64,000 nt of DNA, taken from the NCBI RefSeq assembly GCF_003336225.1, contig NZ_QPID01000011.1:1-64000 (forward strand), given 5' to 3'. This document shows, in pieces, positions 1 through 7,051 of this stretch; positions within the stretch are counted from its first letter, which is position 1; every line of letters starts with the position of its first letter. Under the pieces are notes generated by a model that searched no databases, had not been told where the DNA came from, and worked only from the letters and a program-made list of their open reading frames with translations. The position numbers were made by a program, and so were the translations under genes. Source of the stretch: Corallincola holothuriorum (GTDB lineage: Bacteria > Pseudomonadota > Gammaproteobacteria > Enterobacterales > Neiellaceae).

Positions 1-2
1 CC

Positions 3-230
3 CCGCAACACGGAAAGAGCAGTGTGCGTTATCTGGGACTATACAGCGCAGGCGGAAGAACGAAATTGAACCGTGCCCGTCTGCAGCTTGGACAGTCAAA
101 GGTAAGCCAAGGTGAATTTATCAGTTGGCAGGCTTACCTGATTGGTTGTGATGTACCCCGCGTGTGTGATGTTTGCGGGGCATCGTTAATACATGGTGAT
201 AAGGAGGTGCCTGTTCATCATGCGGCTTAA
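3..230 (+). pseudogene. IS91-family transposase, C-terminal part (cut by window edge)
   Basis: The reading frame is open from the first bases of the window and ends at a stop at 228-230, so only the last ~75 residues are visible. The stretch SVRYLGLYS followed by a K-L-N-x-A-R helix matches the C-terminal end of IS91/IS801-type Y2 rolling-circle transposases, where an R-Y-x-G-L-Y motif precedes a basic tail. The catalytic HUH and tyrosine motifs would lie left of the window. Whether the upstream part is intact cannot be seen. It sits directly left of an attC site and may be an element that entered the cassette array. The family call is from memory of the motif, not an alignment. Confidence 0.55.
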
Positions 231-402
231 TCAACATACGGCACTGTGTTTTTGGCGCGGTGGAATGCTGTGTGGGGACAATCTGACCGAGCGCAAGTTA
301 TGAGTTGCTCAGTATTAACAGAGTGTTGCGTTAAGTTAGCAAAGCACGGCATAGTGAGTGTAATAGATAACGTTGTTCGTCCATAGCCACGGCGGTGCGG
401 GT
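231..402 (+). other. Non-coding stretch between the IS91 remnant and first attC
   Basis: No reading frame of useful length and no clear promoter was seen. It may contain the terminal sequence of the IS91-like element, since the oriIS end of that family lies just downstream of the transposase, but I could not recognise a defined end. Confidence 0.4.
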
Positions 403-491
403 GTACAACAAGTTTGATAAACGAGGAACCACCCAGAGAGCGGTGGTTTTATTTGGGCGCGTTATAGGTCCTGTTATCAAAGGCGTTAGCT
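403..491 (+). repeat. attC site 0 (integron recombination site)
   Basis: The R'' box GTACAAC is at 403-409 and the R' box GTTAGCT at 485-491. The arms fold on each other: AGTTTGATAA at 411-420 pairs with TTATCAAA just before GGCGTT at the right end, and GAACCACC pairs with GGTGGTT in the loop arm. The layout AAC-a-arm ... arm-GG-CGTT is the same as in the two attC sites downstream. This is the end of an earlier cassette whose start lies left of the window. The expected cut, between G and TT, is at 485/486, so cassette 1 begins at 486. Confidence 0.8.
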
Positions 492-499
492 GTATTATA

Positions 500-514
500 T
501 TGCACTTCAAACTT
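500..514 (-). repeat. 15-bp IS30-end-like inverted repeat (left copy)
   Basis: TTGCACTTCAAACTT here is the exact reverse complement of 4122-4136. The right copy belongs to an IS30-family end. The left copy lies in the leader of cassette 1, ten bases before the ATG of the first gene, with only 14 bases between it and the attC junction, so no IS body remains beside it. Confidence 0.6.
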
Positions 515-523
515 AGGTAACCA

Positions 524-2173
524 ATGAAATACTATTATTCAGAGTCCCTATCGATAGAAAATCTTGATGGCTTTCATTTATTACAAGATCATCGAGGAAC
601 AAACTATAAAAGTCCTTGGGATGATTTTGGATATATTATTACGTTTAAATTGTACTATGTATCTGAAAAGCAGAAGCGAAAACTAGGTACTCTAAAAATA
701 TTAATTAAAGATAAAGAAGATTCATCATTGTACTTTAAGGAAAATGGCAAACCTTTAGAATCTAAATATTTTGAAATTACAGATGTTTTAAATATCGATA
801 ATATAGTATCAATTGGTGAAGAGGTTGATTTCTATAAGAAAATAAATTCCTTGTTTAGTGAAAGTGAAGCCGAAGAGATATTGATTAAAATCTGTGATGC
901 CGGATATTTTAACGATCAATATGATGAATTTTCTAGCTGGAAGGGTTTTTCTGGTAGCTTTATGCGTGGGAGTGCATCGAGTGCAATATTGAAAAAAGGG
1001 TATCAAATTGCTCTAGGTCGTTATATCCCTAAAAAAACATTTGATATAACACTCACTGAACTTGGTGATACATTCGATGATTTATGCCTAAAGTTTGATA
1101 CTAGCCGAGAAATTGGAAAGTCTAATATCAATTTACTGATAGGAAAAAATGGTGTCGGTAAGTCACATGCCTTAAAGAAGCTCAGTGAAATTATTACAGG
1201 TGTTATTGATACTAAAGATAACCACCCATATTTCCACAAGTTAATTATGATTGCCTTTTCACCATTTGAGAGCTTTTATACGAAAAGCGAGATCTTTAAA
1301 AAATTATCTAGTCGCTACTCAGCAAGTGAAGAAAAAAGCAATAGAAAAAGCGAATCAAGAAAAAGGTTACATGTAAACGAGTATTCATATATTGGCTTTA
1401 AAAATGATAGTGGTGATCATGATTTAAATCACCCAATAAAGCAAAGTATAAATTCTTTAATCAAAGTTATTGAATATGATGATGAAAACTCGTGGTGGGA
1501 AGAGCAGTCTAGATTTAAAATACTCAAAGATACACTTTCATTATGCATTGATTTTGATTCAGTATTTATTACAAACGATGATAATCAAGAGCTTGAAGTT
1601 ACTTCGACTTTAAACACTAACTCTTTAAAAGATAGTCTTAATTATAACAAGGGCATTATTTTCAAAAAAGATGGAAATATTTTGCCATTAAGCTCAGGTC
1701 AAAAAATATATTCATACATGATTCCTGCAATTATTGCTGAACTTGAGGAAGAGAGCTTATTAGTTCTAGATGAGCCAGAGTTATATTTACACCCTGAACT
1801 TGAAGTGGGGTTAATGAATATGCTGCAACATATTTTGAAAGAGACAAAATCTTACTCAATTATTGCCACACATTCAGCAATACTAGCTAGAGAGGTTGAG
1901 AGTAAAGCTATAACCATTCTCAGAAAAAATAAGGGAAATACGGAAACTAATATTTCAAGTGTTGAAACATATGGTGAGTCGTTAGATATCATTATTTCGG
2001 AAGTTTTTGATGATGACTACATGGTTAAGCCGTATCAAAGGGAAATTGATAGATATTTAAAGAAAGCAGAAAATTCAATAAACACAATCAAAAATCATAT
2101 TGGAGATGATGCCTTAGCATATGCATTATCAAAACTGGATGATGGTGATGATATAGAAATAGAGGATATGTAA
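524..2173 (+). CDS. ptuA: AAA/ABC-type ATPase, Septu PtuA-like
   Basis: This 549-aa ATPase has a Walker A motif (GKNGVGKS, about residue 206), an ABC-like signature (LSSGQK, about 388), a Walker B motif (LLVLDEPELYLHPE, about 413) and a switch histidine (IATHSAI, about 447). That is the SMC/OLD-like layout of the ATPases found in anti-phage nuclease systems. The partner gene directly downstream is an HNH nuclease, and ATPase plus HNH is the Septu (PtuA/PtuB) arrangement. By analogy the two form a complex that senses phage infection and cleaves nucleic acid. No reverse transcriptase is nearby, so it is not a retron of the PtuAB type. Low GC and AT-rich codons point to transfer. The ATG at 524 follows an AGGTAACCA leader. 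The specific role is inferred from context. Confidence 0.75.
   Translation: MKYYYSESLSIENLDGFHLLQDHRGTNYKSPWDDFGYIITFKLYYVSEKQKRKLGTLKILIKDKEDSSLYFKENGKPLESKYFEITDVLNIDNIVSIGEEVDFYKKINSLFSESEAEEILIKICDAGYFNDQYDEFSSWKGFSGSFMRGSASSAILKKGYQIALGRYIPKKTFDITLTELGDTFDDLCLKFDTSREIGKSNINLLIGKNGVGKSHALKKLSEIITGVIDTKDNHPYFHKLIMIAFSPFESFYTKSEIFKKLSSRYSASEEKSNRKSESRKRLHVNEYSYIGFKNDSGDHDLNHPIKQSINSLIKVIEYDDENSWWEEQSRFKILKDTLSLCIDFDSVFITNDDNQELEVTSTLNTNSLKDSLNYNKGIIFKKDGNILPLSSGQKIYSYMIPAIIAELEEESLLVLDEPELYLHPELEVGLMNMLQHILKETKSYSIIATHSAILAREVESKAITILRKNKGNTETNISSVETYGESLDIIISEVFDDDYMVKPYQREIDRYLKKAENSINTIKNHIGDDALAYALSKLDDGDDIEIEDM
2161..2166 (+). promoter_or_regulatory. Ribosome binding site deciding the ptuB TTG start
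   Basis: AGAGGA lies seven bases before the TTG at 2174, inside the last codons of ptuA. It supports the TTG directly after the ptuA stop (2171-2173) as the start, with translational coupling. Confidence 0.55.
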
Positions 2174-3052
2174 TTGCTATATCTTGAGGATTTTGTGAGA
2201 GGATTGCCTTGTGGTTGGCTTAACCTTGCTACAACATGCAGAAAAGATAATGTTCATGAGCTTATCGCTATTTCAGAAGAGTTAACTGAAAGGTACCCTT
2301 TATATGAAGGGATCATTCGTAACTATAGAGTTGAACTTGAAGCTACAGACTTTGATGAACATCGAGAATTACTTGTTCATTACTATGAGAAAGCTCCTGC
2401 ATCTTTAAATCGAGAGTTGCTATTTAGAAGAAATGAGCACGGTTTGTATTCGTGTCCATTTTGCGGCAATCCAAAGAAACCAGATACATTGGATCACTTT
2501 ATTCCTAAGGATCAGTGGCCTGAGTATTCAATCTTTCCAAATAACTTGGTTCCACAGTGTCGAAGCTGTGCTCCGATTAAAGGTGAAAACTATTATTGTG
2601 TAGATGCTGGCACAGCAAAGTTTATCCACCCAATATACTCAGACCTTCTCCAAAAGTTTAGGTTTAAAATAACAGTAGCTTTTAGTTGTGAAACAAATCG
2701 CCCCTCATTTTCTGTCGTATTAAGAAAATTGCAAGTGACAGGCGATGGTGAAGACCAAAGAGTAATTTTTCATATTAAAAACTTAAAGGTTAAACAACGA
2801 ATAATAAAATTTTGCCAAGATGATTATCGAAGGTGGCAAACAAGACTCTCAAAAAGGAGGTTTGATTTGAGGGGGGCGTTGTTACAAAGGTTAAATGAGA
2901 TACCTCAAAATGATAGAGGAAGAGATTGGAAAAGCGCATTTATTGAAGGGCTATTAAATAATGAAGATGCAGTAGACTATCTCCACTCGTTGAGGCCTAA
3001 TGCTATGGATCAGCCTTTAGTGCCAATAGTGGAAGAGCTAGAACTTGAGTAA
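2174..3052 (+). CDS. ptuB: HNH endonuclease, Septu PtuB-like
   Basis: This 292-aa protein has an HNH/zinc finger near residues 94-140: CPFC, then a DHFIPK segment with the catalytic-type D-H pair, then NNLVPQC and a final C, with Asn and the Cys pairs in the expected order. This is the finger of the PtuB and retron-associated HNH family. It starts at a TTG abutting the ptuA stop, so the two are co-translated. Within the cassette it would be the nuclease effector of the ATPase. The N-terminal ~90 residues and C-terminal ~150 residues show no motif I recognise. Other two-gene ATPase/HNH defence systems remain possible, so Septu is a family-level reading. Confidence 0.75.
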   Translation: MLYLEDFVRGLPCGWLNLATTCRKDNVHELIAISEELTERYPLYEGIIRNYRVELEATDFDEHRELLVHYYEKAPASLNRELLFRRNEHGLYSCPFCGNPKKPDTLDHFIPKDQWPEYSIFPNNLVPQCRSCAPIKGENYYCVDAGTAKFIHPIYSDLLQKFRFKITVAFSCETNRPSFSVVLRKLQVTGDGEDQRVIFHIKNLKVKQRIIKFCQDDYRRWQTRLSKRRFDLRGALLQRLNEIPQNDRGRDWKSAFIEGLLNNEDAVDYLHSLRPNAMDQPLVPIVEELELE

Positions 3053-3066
3053 ATTGTAGTGGTGAC

Positions 3067-3167
3067 AGCTAACAAGGCCTTAAAGTCGGAACTCCAACAG
3101 TTGGCTGAGTTTCGCTGCGCTTCACATTTTAGCCAACTGTTTCCATCCGCTTAAGGCGGCGTTATGT
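3067..3167 (+). repeat. attC site 1
   Basis: R'' AGCTAAC is at 3067-3073 and R' GTTATGT at 3161-3167. AGGCCTTAAAG near the left end pairs with CTTAAGGC at the right end, and CAACAGTTGGC pairs with GCCAACTGTT. The loop holds TTTCGCTGCGCTTCA, a style common in Vibrio/Shewanella-type chromosomal integrons. The cut is expected at 3161/3162. Confidence 0.9.
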
Positions 3168-3722
3168 GTGTAGGGTATGATTGATCAAGAATCGAGAATA
3201 CAATTCGCCGAATTGATTCGAAGTTTGTGCTCTGGGAATATTACAAACGACGACTTTGAAGACTCTGTTCCTTTTCAAAGTGAAGATAGAGCTATCTCGG
3301 CAGTTTTCTATTATGGAGCTTGGGGGATATATTCTGACATGAAAGAGTATAAGCTTAGAGGTAAGAATAGACTGAGTAGAGAAGACAAAGAATACGCCGC
3401 AAAACTGATTTTGTTTTTAAAATCTGGTTTTGAGTATGAATGGCCGGTTCGAAATCGTAAAAGGTCACTCTTGCACAGGTTTACATTCGGTTTGTTCGGA
3501 GAAATTGAGCCAGATCCATGGAGTTTAGTGGGGGATAAAACTGCATGGCCATTTTTAAACATCTCTCAGCTAGAACAAGCAAAAAGGCAATATGGCTATC
3601 TCGGGAAAAACACATAACAAGGCGCTAAAGCCGGACGCTCAATGCTACGTTTCGCTTATGCGAATGGCTTCGCCATTTTATCGCAACGCTACACTCTCGC
3701 ATTGGCGCCGCTTAGCTTGGCG
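3162..3722 (+). mobile_element. Integron gene cassette 2
   Basis: This cassette is 561 bp. It starts in R' GTTATGT (3161-3167) and ends with an attC whose R'' ACATAAC (3612-3618) is the exact reverse complement. It carries one forward gene filling most of its length, the normal cassette design, with only 15 bases between the cassette start and the ATG. Confidence 0.9.
3177..3617 (+). CDS. Hypothetical cassette protein, 146 aa
   Basis: I do not recognise this soluble protein. It has no signal peptide or membrane span. It has an acidic N-terminal half, a basic stretch (RNRKRS) near residue 93 and aromatic-rich segments (YYGAWGIY near 45, PDPWSL near 112). It is the sole gene of cassette 2, and its stop codon falls inside the R'' box of the attC, a common economy in cassettes. 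Transcription would come from an upstream cassette or integron promoter, since the 15-base leader has no room for its own. Such genes are often of unknown function; a defence or stress role would be a guess. Confidence 0.8.
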   Translation: MIDQESRIQFAELIRSLCSGNITNDDFEDSVPFQSEDRAISAVFYYGAWGIYSDMKEYKLRGKNRLSREDKEYAAKLILFLKSGFEYEWPVRNRKRSLLHRFTFGLFGEIEPDPWSLVGDKTAWPFLNISQLEQAKRQYGYLGKNT

Positions 3723-3728
3723 TTAGGA
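3612..3728 (+). repeat. attC site 2
   Basis: R'' ACATAAC is at 3612-3618 and R' GTTAGGA at 3722-3728. GGCGCTAAAGCCGG...CAATGC at the left pairs loosely with GCATTGGCGCCGCTTAGC at the right. The central loop has its own small hairpin (AATGGCTTCGCCATT, 3663-3677). The cut is expected at 3722/3723. Confidence 0.85.
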
Positions 3729-4120
3729 ATACGATGAAAGCAAAGCATATGCTTATTATTGCATTTCTGCTTTTGGCTTCTAGCGGGGTTATCTATTTCT
3801 GGATTGCTTTGCCCGAAAGTATAACTGTCCGTGCCATTGGGAATGTTCCGCTTTTTGATCCCAACACGCTGGCAGGTAAAGTTGGTGACGTACCGCTAGA
3901 AGTTGGTGTACTGAAACCTGGTGATGAGTTACAGGTGATCGCGTGTGTAGATAGCAAGAGTGATATTAACGTTCATGCTCGTTACCAAGGAAAAGAAGTA
4001 GCTGTCGGAGAGTGGAAGGAAGAAATCATTTTGCTTAGGCGCCATGCGTTCCCTTGGGAAGACTCCGCAATAATATCTTGCCGTTGGTTCTTTCAGCATG
4101 TATCAATCAATGCTTAGTAT
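3723..4120 (+). mobile_element. Integron cassette 3, attC lost
   Basis: This begins at the R' box GTTAGGA and carries one forward gene with an 11-base leader, like cassette 2. The matching R'' box (TCCTAAC) and attC arms that should follow are absent. Three bases after the gene's stop the sequence changes to an IS30-family end at 4121. The cassette is therefore truncated and should no longer excise at its right side. It is the last recognisable cassette before chromosomal genes. Confidence 0.7.
3734..4117 (+). CDS. Hypothetical membrane-anchored cassette protein, 127 aa
   Basis: Residues 5-28 form one hydrophobic segment after a short basic start (MKAKHM). It acts as a signal anchor and places the remaining ~100 residues outside the inner membrane. 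The outer part is beta-rich and ends with a Cys-Arg-Trp-Phe-Phe stretch; a second Cys near residue 76 could pair with it. I do not recognise the family. The ATG follows GGAATACG. The last residues lie at the IS30 junction, so the natural C-terminus may have been altered by that event. Confidence 0.7.
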   Translation: MKAKHMLIIAFLLLASSGVIYFWIALPESITVRAIGNVPLFDPNTLAGKVGDVPLEVGVLKPGDELQVIACVDSKSDINVHARYQGKEVAVGEWKEEIILLRRHAFPWEDSAIISCRWFFQHVSINA

Positions 4121-4138
4121 CAAGTTTGAAGTGCAACA
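4121..4138 (+). repeat. IS30-family terminal repeat (right copy)
   Basis: CAAGTTTGAAGTGCAAC reads into the IS body to the right. A TTGCACTT-type end directly behind the transposase stop is usual in IS30-family elements. Positions 4122-4136 repeat 500-514 in inverted orientation. Confidence 0.6.
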
Positions 4139-4145
4139 GTAGCGG

Positions 4146-4252
4146 TTAGTGTTCATTGAATACCTCTTCAGCTGTTTTGTCGCCTAATCGTTTTCTCGGG
4201 TGATTGTTCAATCGCTTGGCGGTAGATTCATAGTCCGCTTGCGTTATGGATA
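4146..4252 (-). pseudogene. IS30-family transposase remnant (C-terminus)
   Basis: Reading the minus strand back from the TAA at 4146-4148 gives about 35 residues containing RLNNHPRKRLG and TAEEVF, the C-terminal signature of IS30-family DDE transposases (R-x-N-x-R-P-R-K-x-L-G ... P-x-E-V-F). The similarity stops near 4252, and the DDE core and other end of the element are missing. It is a dead fragment with one terminal repeat (4121-4138), lying where the cassette array meets chromosomal DNA. Confidence 0.75.
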
Positions 4253-4430
4253 CTGACCTTTGCCCCTGATTTAACACCCGTAAGGCAAAGCGGCGAGGTG
4301 CTTACTCTTTACTCCTGACTCTGTGGCCAAATGACGCAGCTTTTTACTGGCTACGTCAAAAGCCCGATCTATGATAGAAGTAGAGTTCATTGCAGATAGG
4401 GATCAGATATACAGAAAGGGATTAACTCAA
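4253..4430. other. Junction between IS30 remnant and chromosome
   Basis: No gene was found. The stretch ACCCGTAAGGCAAAGCGGCG near 4275 resembles neither attC arm nor IS end closely enough to call. It is probably scar sequence plus the promoter of the following gene. Confidence 0.35.
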
Positions 4431-5183
4431 ATGTCAGAGACGGACTACCCAGCCACACTTGGATCCAGGCTAGCTGAGGTTAAAACTCAATTCATAGAGG
4501 CGCTCAGCTGTGAGACCGCCCCTGCACTTAGAAAGATCATCGAGCAGTTTTCCGAGCAACAGCTCTATCATATCGGCCTCTACTATAACGCTGGCACATG
4601 GTCTTATTGCACCCCTTTTGCTTGTAGCGAACAAGGCTTAGTGGCGGGGCTTGAGCAATGTTTCGATGAGGAGGGGATCAGTGATGCTGAAATGAAATCG
4701 GCTATCCGTTGGGATCCCAGCAGTGCCACTTTTTTGCCTGTTGAGGGTGTCGTCGCAGCGCTGCTGACGAAGACTGAGCGTAGCCTCTCCTCGGTTAATG
4801 ATCTTTTGGAGAGTCTGGATCCTATCTATTCCATACCGGCACCGGAAAACAGAGAGCAATCGGCCAACTACAAATCTGTAGAGGAAGCCTACTACGATCT
4901 GATCCGTGAAGTGCACAGCGAGTTGCATCAGGCTGCGGTCGAGGCGCTTTGCTGTGTGGCTGCTCTGCCAGATATCGCTGAGTTTTTGACGTCTCACCCA
5001 TGCATTTTGAGTGTTTGCTCCGATGAAATAGACGACGAGCAATTTGTTGCCGACGTCATCAAAATCAATGGTCGTTCAGGCGCTAGTCGCGTGGTCGAGG
5101 ATTTCAAAGTGAAGGCTAGCGTGTTTGGGACTGAGCTTACCGAAGCGGAGATCCAAGCGTTTATTGCCGCCAGACAACCATAG
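4431..5183 (+). CDS. Hypothetical cytoplasmic protein (DUF4303-like), 250 aa
   Basis: The start is set at the ATG at 4431 because AGAAAGGG lies about ten bases before it; an in-frame ATG at 4371 has no such site. The protein is acidic and soluble without signal peptide. A segment of the form HIGLYYNAGTWSY (about residue 45), followed by a longer region of small helices, resembles proteins annotated DUF4303, for which no function is established. It is the first chromosomal gene after the mobile region and stands alone, convergent with the membrane-protein cluster downstream. Confidence 0.65.
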   Translation: MSETDYPATLGSRLAEVKTQFIEALSCETAPALRKIIEQFSEQQLYHIGLYYNAGTWSYCTPFACSEQGLVAGLEQCFDEEGISDAEMKSAIRWDPSSATFLPVEGVVAALLTKTERSLSSVNDLLESLDPIYSIPAPENREQSANYKSVEEAYYDLIREVHSELHQAAVEALCCVAALPDIAEFLTSHPCILSVCSDEIDDEQFVADVIKINGRSGASRVVEDFKVKASVFGTELTEAEIQAFIAARQP

Positions 5184-5209
5184 CGTTTTCGTTGAGCCCC
5201 CAATAGCAA

Positions 5210-5518
5210 CTATATATCCACAATGACAGCCGCAACAATGAGCGCAACGAGTGGGGCTGACGGTGCGATCAGCCACCAAGACCACAGTGAGACGTCGGTA
5301 AAAGCGTATAGGCACCAAGCGATAGGGATTAACCAGAATGGGTAGGTAAGAAGCATTGCAATGGCTGGCAGTGCAATAGCTGTGATGACCGCTCTTCTCC
5401 AAGCGCGATCTTGCTTACACTTGCTGAGTGTTAATGGTAGCCAACCACTGATGGTCAGCGAGGGAATATATAAGGCGGCAGCAATTAAGCTGATGAGTAT
5501 CATCCATGATAATGTCAT
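5210..5518 (-). CDS. Small multi-pass membrane protein, 102 aa
   Basis: It is almost entirely hydrophobic, with three or four predicted spans (about residues 3-27, 43-70 and 76-101) separated by a short basic loop (CKQDRAWRR). No family is recognised. Its start lies three bases after the stop of the 147-aa membrane gene at 5522, so both are probably one transcript with the gene at 6904. The role of the cluster is unknown. Confidence 0.6.
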   Translation of the reverse strand: MTLSWMILISLIAAALYIPSLTISGWLPLTLSKCKQDRAWRRAVITAIALPAIAMLLTYPFWLIPIAWCLYAFTDVSLWSWWLIAPSAPLVALIVAAVIVDI

Positions 5519-5521
5519 TTT

Positions 5522-5965
5522 TTATCCGTTATTGTCGGTACGTTTAGGGTCGTTGCTTTTGTTAATTGGCTTCCAAATTGCCCGAAATAGATCGTAACTG
5601 GTCAGCAGCATCACTGGCGATACAGCTGCTGATAATATTCCCATTGCCCAGCTATGTGTGCCGGTATCACATGGGTTGTATCGACAGACCAATTCTGTGG
5701 GCTGTAAAACAATGAGAGGGAATGTTAAGCCTGCCATTAAGCAGCCCAATAATAGAAAAATAGCCCCGAAGCCGATCCTGCCCTTGGTTGATTCAATGAT
5801 ATGGGGCGTTACGGTGCCGCTTTTGGCAAATATCCGCACATACCAAATACACAGTGAGGCAGCGCCGAGCGCAAGTAAGTCAAACAAGATATTAGCAAAC
5901 GTTGATGGGAGTACTGCCAGAGCTAGGAAGTACGCTAAAAGGATAGTGATGATCTGCCAATGCAT
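5522..5965 (-). CDS. Membrane protein, 147 aa
   Basis: Four hydrophobic segments (about residues 5-25, 28-45, 65-87 and 108-128) end in a short basic, polar tail (KSNDPKRTDNNG). Two cysteines sit in a loop after the third span (CRYNPC), a possible disulfide on the outer face, like the SDAAH/CDEATDC loop in its upstream neighbour. It is the middle gene of a three-gene minus-strand set (6904 to 5210). No family was recognised. Confidence 0.6.
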   Translation of the reverse strand: MHWQIITILLAYFLALAVLPSTFANILFDLLALGAASLCIWYVRIFAKSGTVTPHIIESTKGRIGFGAIFLLLGCLMAGLTFPLIVLQPTELVCRYNPCDTGTHSWAMGILSAAVSPVMLLTSYDLFRAIWKPINKSNDPKRTDNNG

Positions 5966-6043
5966 GAATATCGTTGCCTGATTCGTCTTAGTTCTTATCT
6001 GCTTGTTTGATGGGGCGGCTTAGATTTTTGCCAATAACAACAA

Positions 6044-6904
6044 TTAGTTGGCTGCCGCTTGTTCATAAACAAAATCATAATATTGCGCTGAATTAGCGCC
6101 GTAAAAACGGGTCAATATTGCGTCGACTTCCTTTCGTTTTTTATCAAAGAGCAGGCAAAATGCTTCTCGACGAAACCACTTTCCTACCATGCCTCTGCGG
6201 TATACAGCTTGTAGCGTAATGTCATAGCGGCCGTCACTGTTTTTTGTCACCGCGAGGCTGTTGTCACTCATCTGCGGACATTGCCACATGATGGTGGTGG
6301 CAAGTAATGCGTCGCCCTGTTGTGTGCGTACTTGTTTTTTTGTCAGTGCGTTAATTTTAACGAGTGCGCCTTCTAAGCTGGTATCTGGGTAAATATTTAG
6401 ATCTTCTGTCTCAGTTGAAACGCACATATGCATCAGTGCCGTTGTGTTGTGCGGGGCGTTTAGTTGTTCATTGTCGAGAACCGCTTTGCAGGCCTGTCGG
6501 TTGGGCAACCATTGATAAAGCAGCCCTGTGATGCAAAATATTCCTCCGGAAATGGCGATCAGACCAATAACTCCTCTGTGTGCGGCATCGGAACAGTCTG
6601 TGGCTTCGTCACATAAGAGTGACAATGGCTCGTGTGAAAGCAAATAAAATCCGACATAAAGAAAAATGGGGCTGCCAAGTAGCATTGCGAAGCATTTAAT
6701 TAGGCTAAGTCGCTCAAGCAAGGGGAGGCCTTGAGGGTGCAGTTTGTCGTCAATCAGCGCCGCAGAATAGGGCAGCAAATAGATAGCAAAGATGAGCAGT
6801 GTGGCGTCAAGGAAAGCGCCGAACCACGTGTAACGCCATATCACGCTGACGCTAATACAAAACACCAAAACGGTTAAATGCAGATATTTTTCGATAGAAC
6901 TCAT
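6044..6904 (-). CDS. Membrane protein with soluble C-terminal domain, 286 aa
   Basis: The N-terminal half has about four spans (roughly residues 8-27, 30-48, 72-90 and 113-132), with a Cys-containing loop (LLCDEATDC) between the third and fourth. The C-terminal half (about 140-286) is soluble and mixed alpha/beta, containing TKNSDGRYDITLQAVY. No recognised domain. It heads the minus-strand trio of small membrane genes; the shared span-loop-span pattern with the 147-aa neighbour suggests related or interacting products, which is inference. Confidence 0.6.
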   Translation of the reverse strand: MSSIEKYLHLTVLVFCISVSVIWRYTWFGAFLDATLLIFAIYLLPYSAALIDDKLHPQGLPLLERLSLIKCFAMLLGSPIFLYVGFYLLSHEPLSLLCDEATDCSDAAHRGVIGLIAISGGIFCITGLLYQWLPNRQACKAVLDNEQLNAPHNTTALMHMCVSTETEDLNIYPDTSLEGALVKINALTKKQVRTQQGDALLATTIMWQCPQMSDNSLAVTKNSDGRYDITLQAVYRRGMVGKWFRREAFCLLFDKKRKEVDAILTRFYGANSAQYYDFVYEQAAAN

Positions 6905-7051
6905 TCGAACACTTCCCTGTCTTTCCAGTTTTTTAGTAAGCCGACACTAAGACTATGATCCACAAAAAATAAGCGAAAACGGCTATCGCTGTGCAGGTGG
7001 CTCTGATGAACAGTCGATGGGTCATCCCTTGTGGTCAGAGCTTAACTGCGC

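Larger units (their letters stand above)
486..3161 (+). mobile_element. Integron gene cassette 1 (Septu-like pair)
   Basis: The cassette runs from the TT of the R' box at 485-491 (GTTAGCT) to the G of the next R' box at 3161. Its own R'' box at 3067-3073 (AGCTAAC) is the exact reverse complement of GTTAGCT, as expected if the cassette once existed as a circle. It is 2676 bp, large for a cassette, visibly AT-rich against the rest of the window, and carries two genes in the forward direction. Confidence 0.8.

Noticed and set aside
524..3052. Retron with PtuAB effectors
   Set aside because: No reverse transcriptase frame or msr/msd-type region is present in or near the cassette.
486..4138. Composite transposon bounded by the two 15-bp IS30-end repeats
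   Set aside because: The left copy has no IS body, the right has only a transposase fragment, and attC sites cut across the interval. Integron cassettes explain the structure better.
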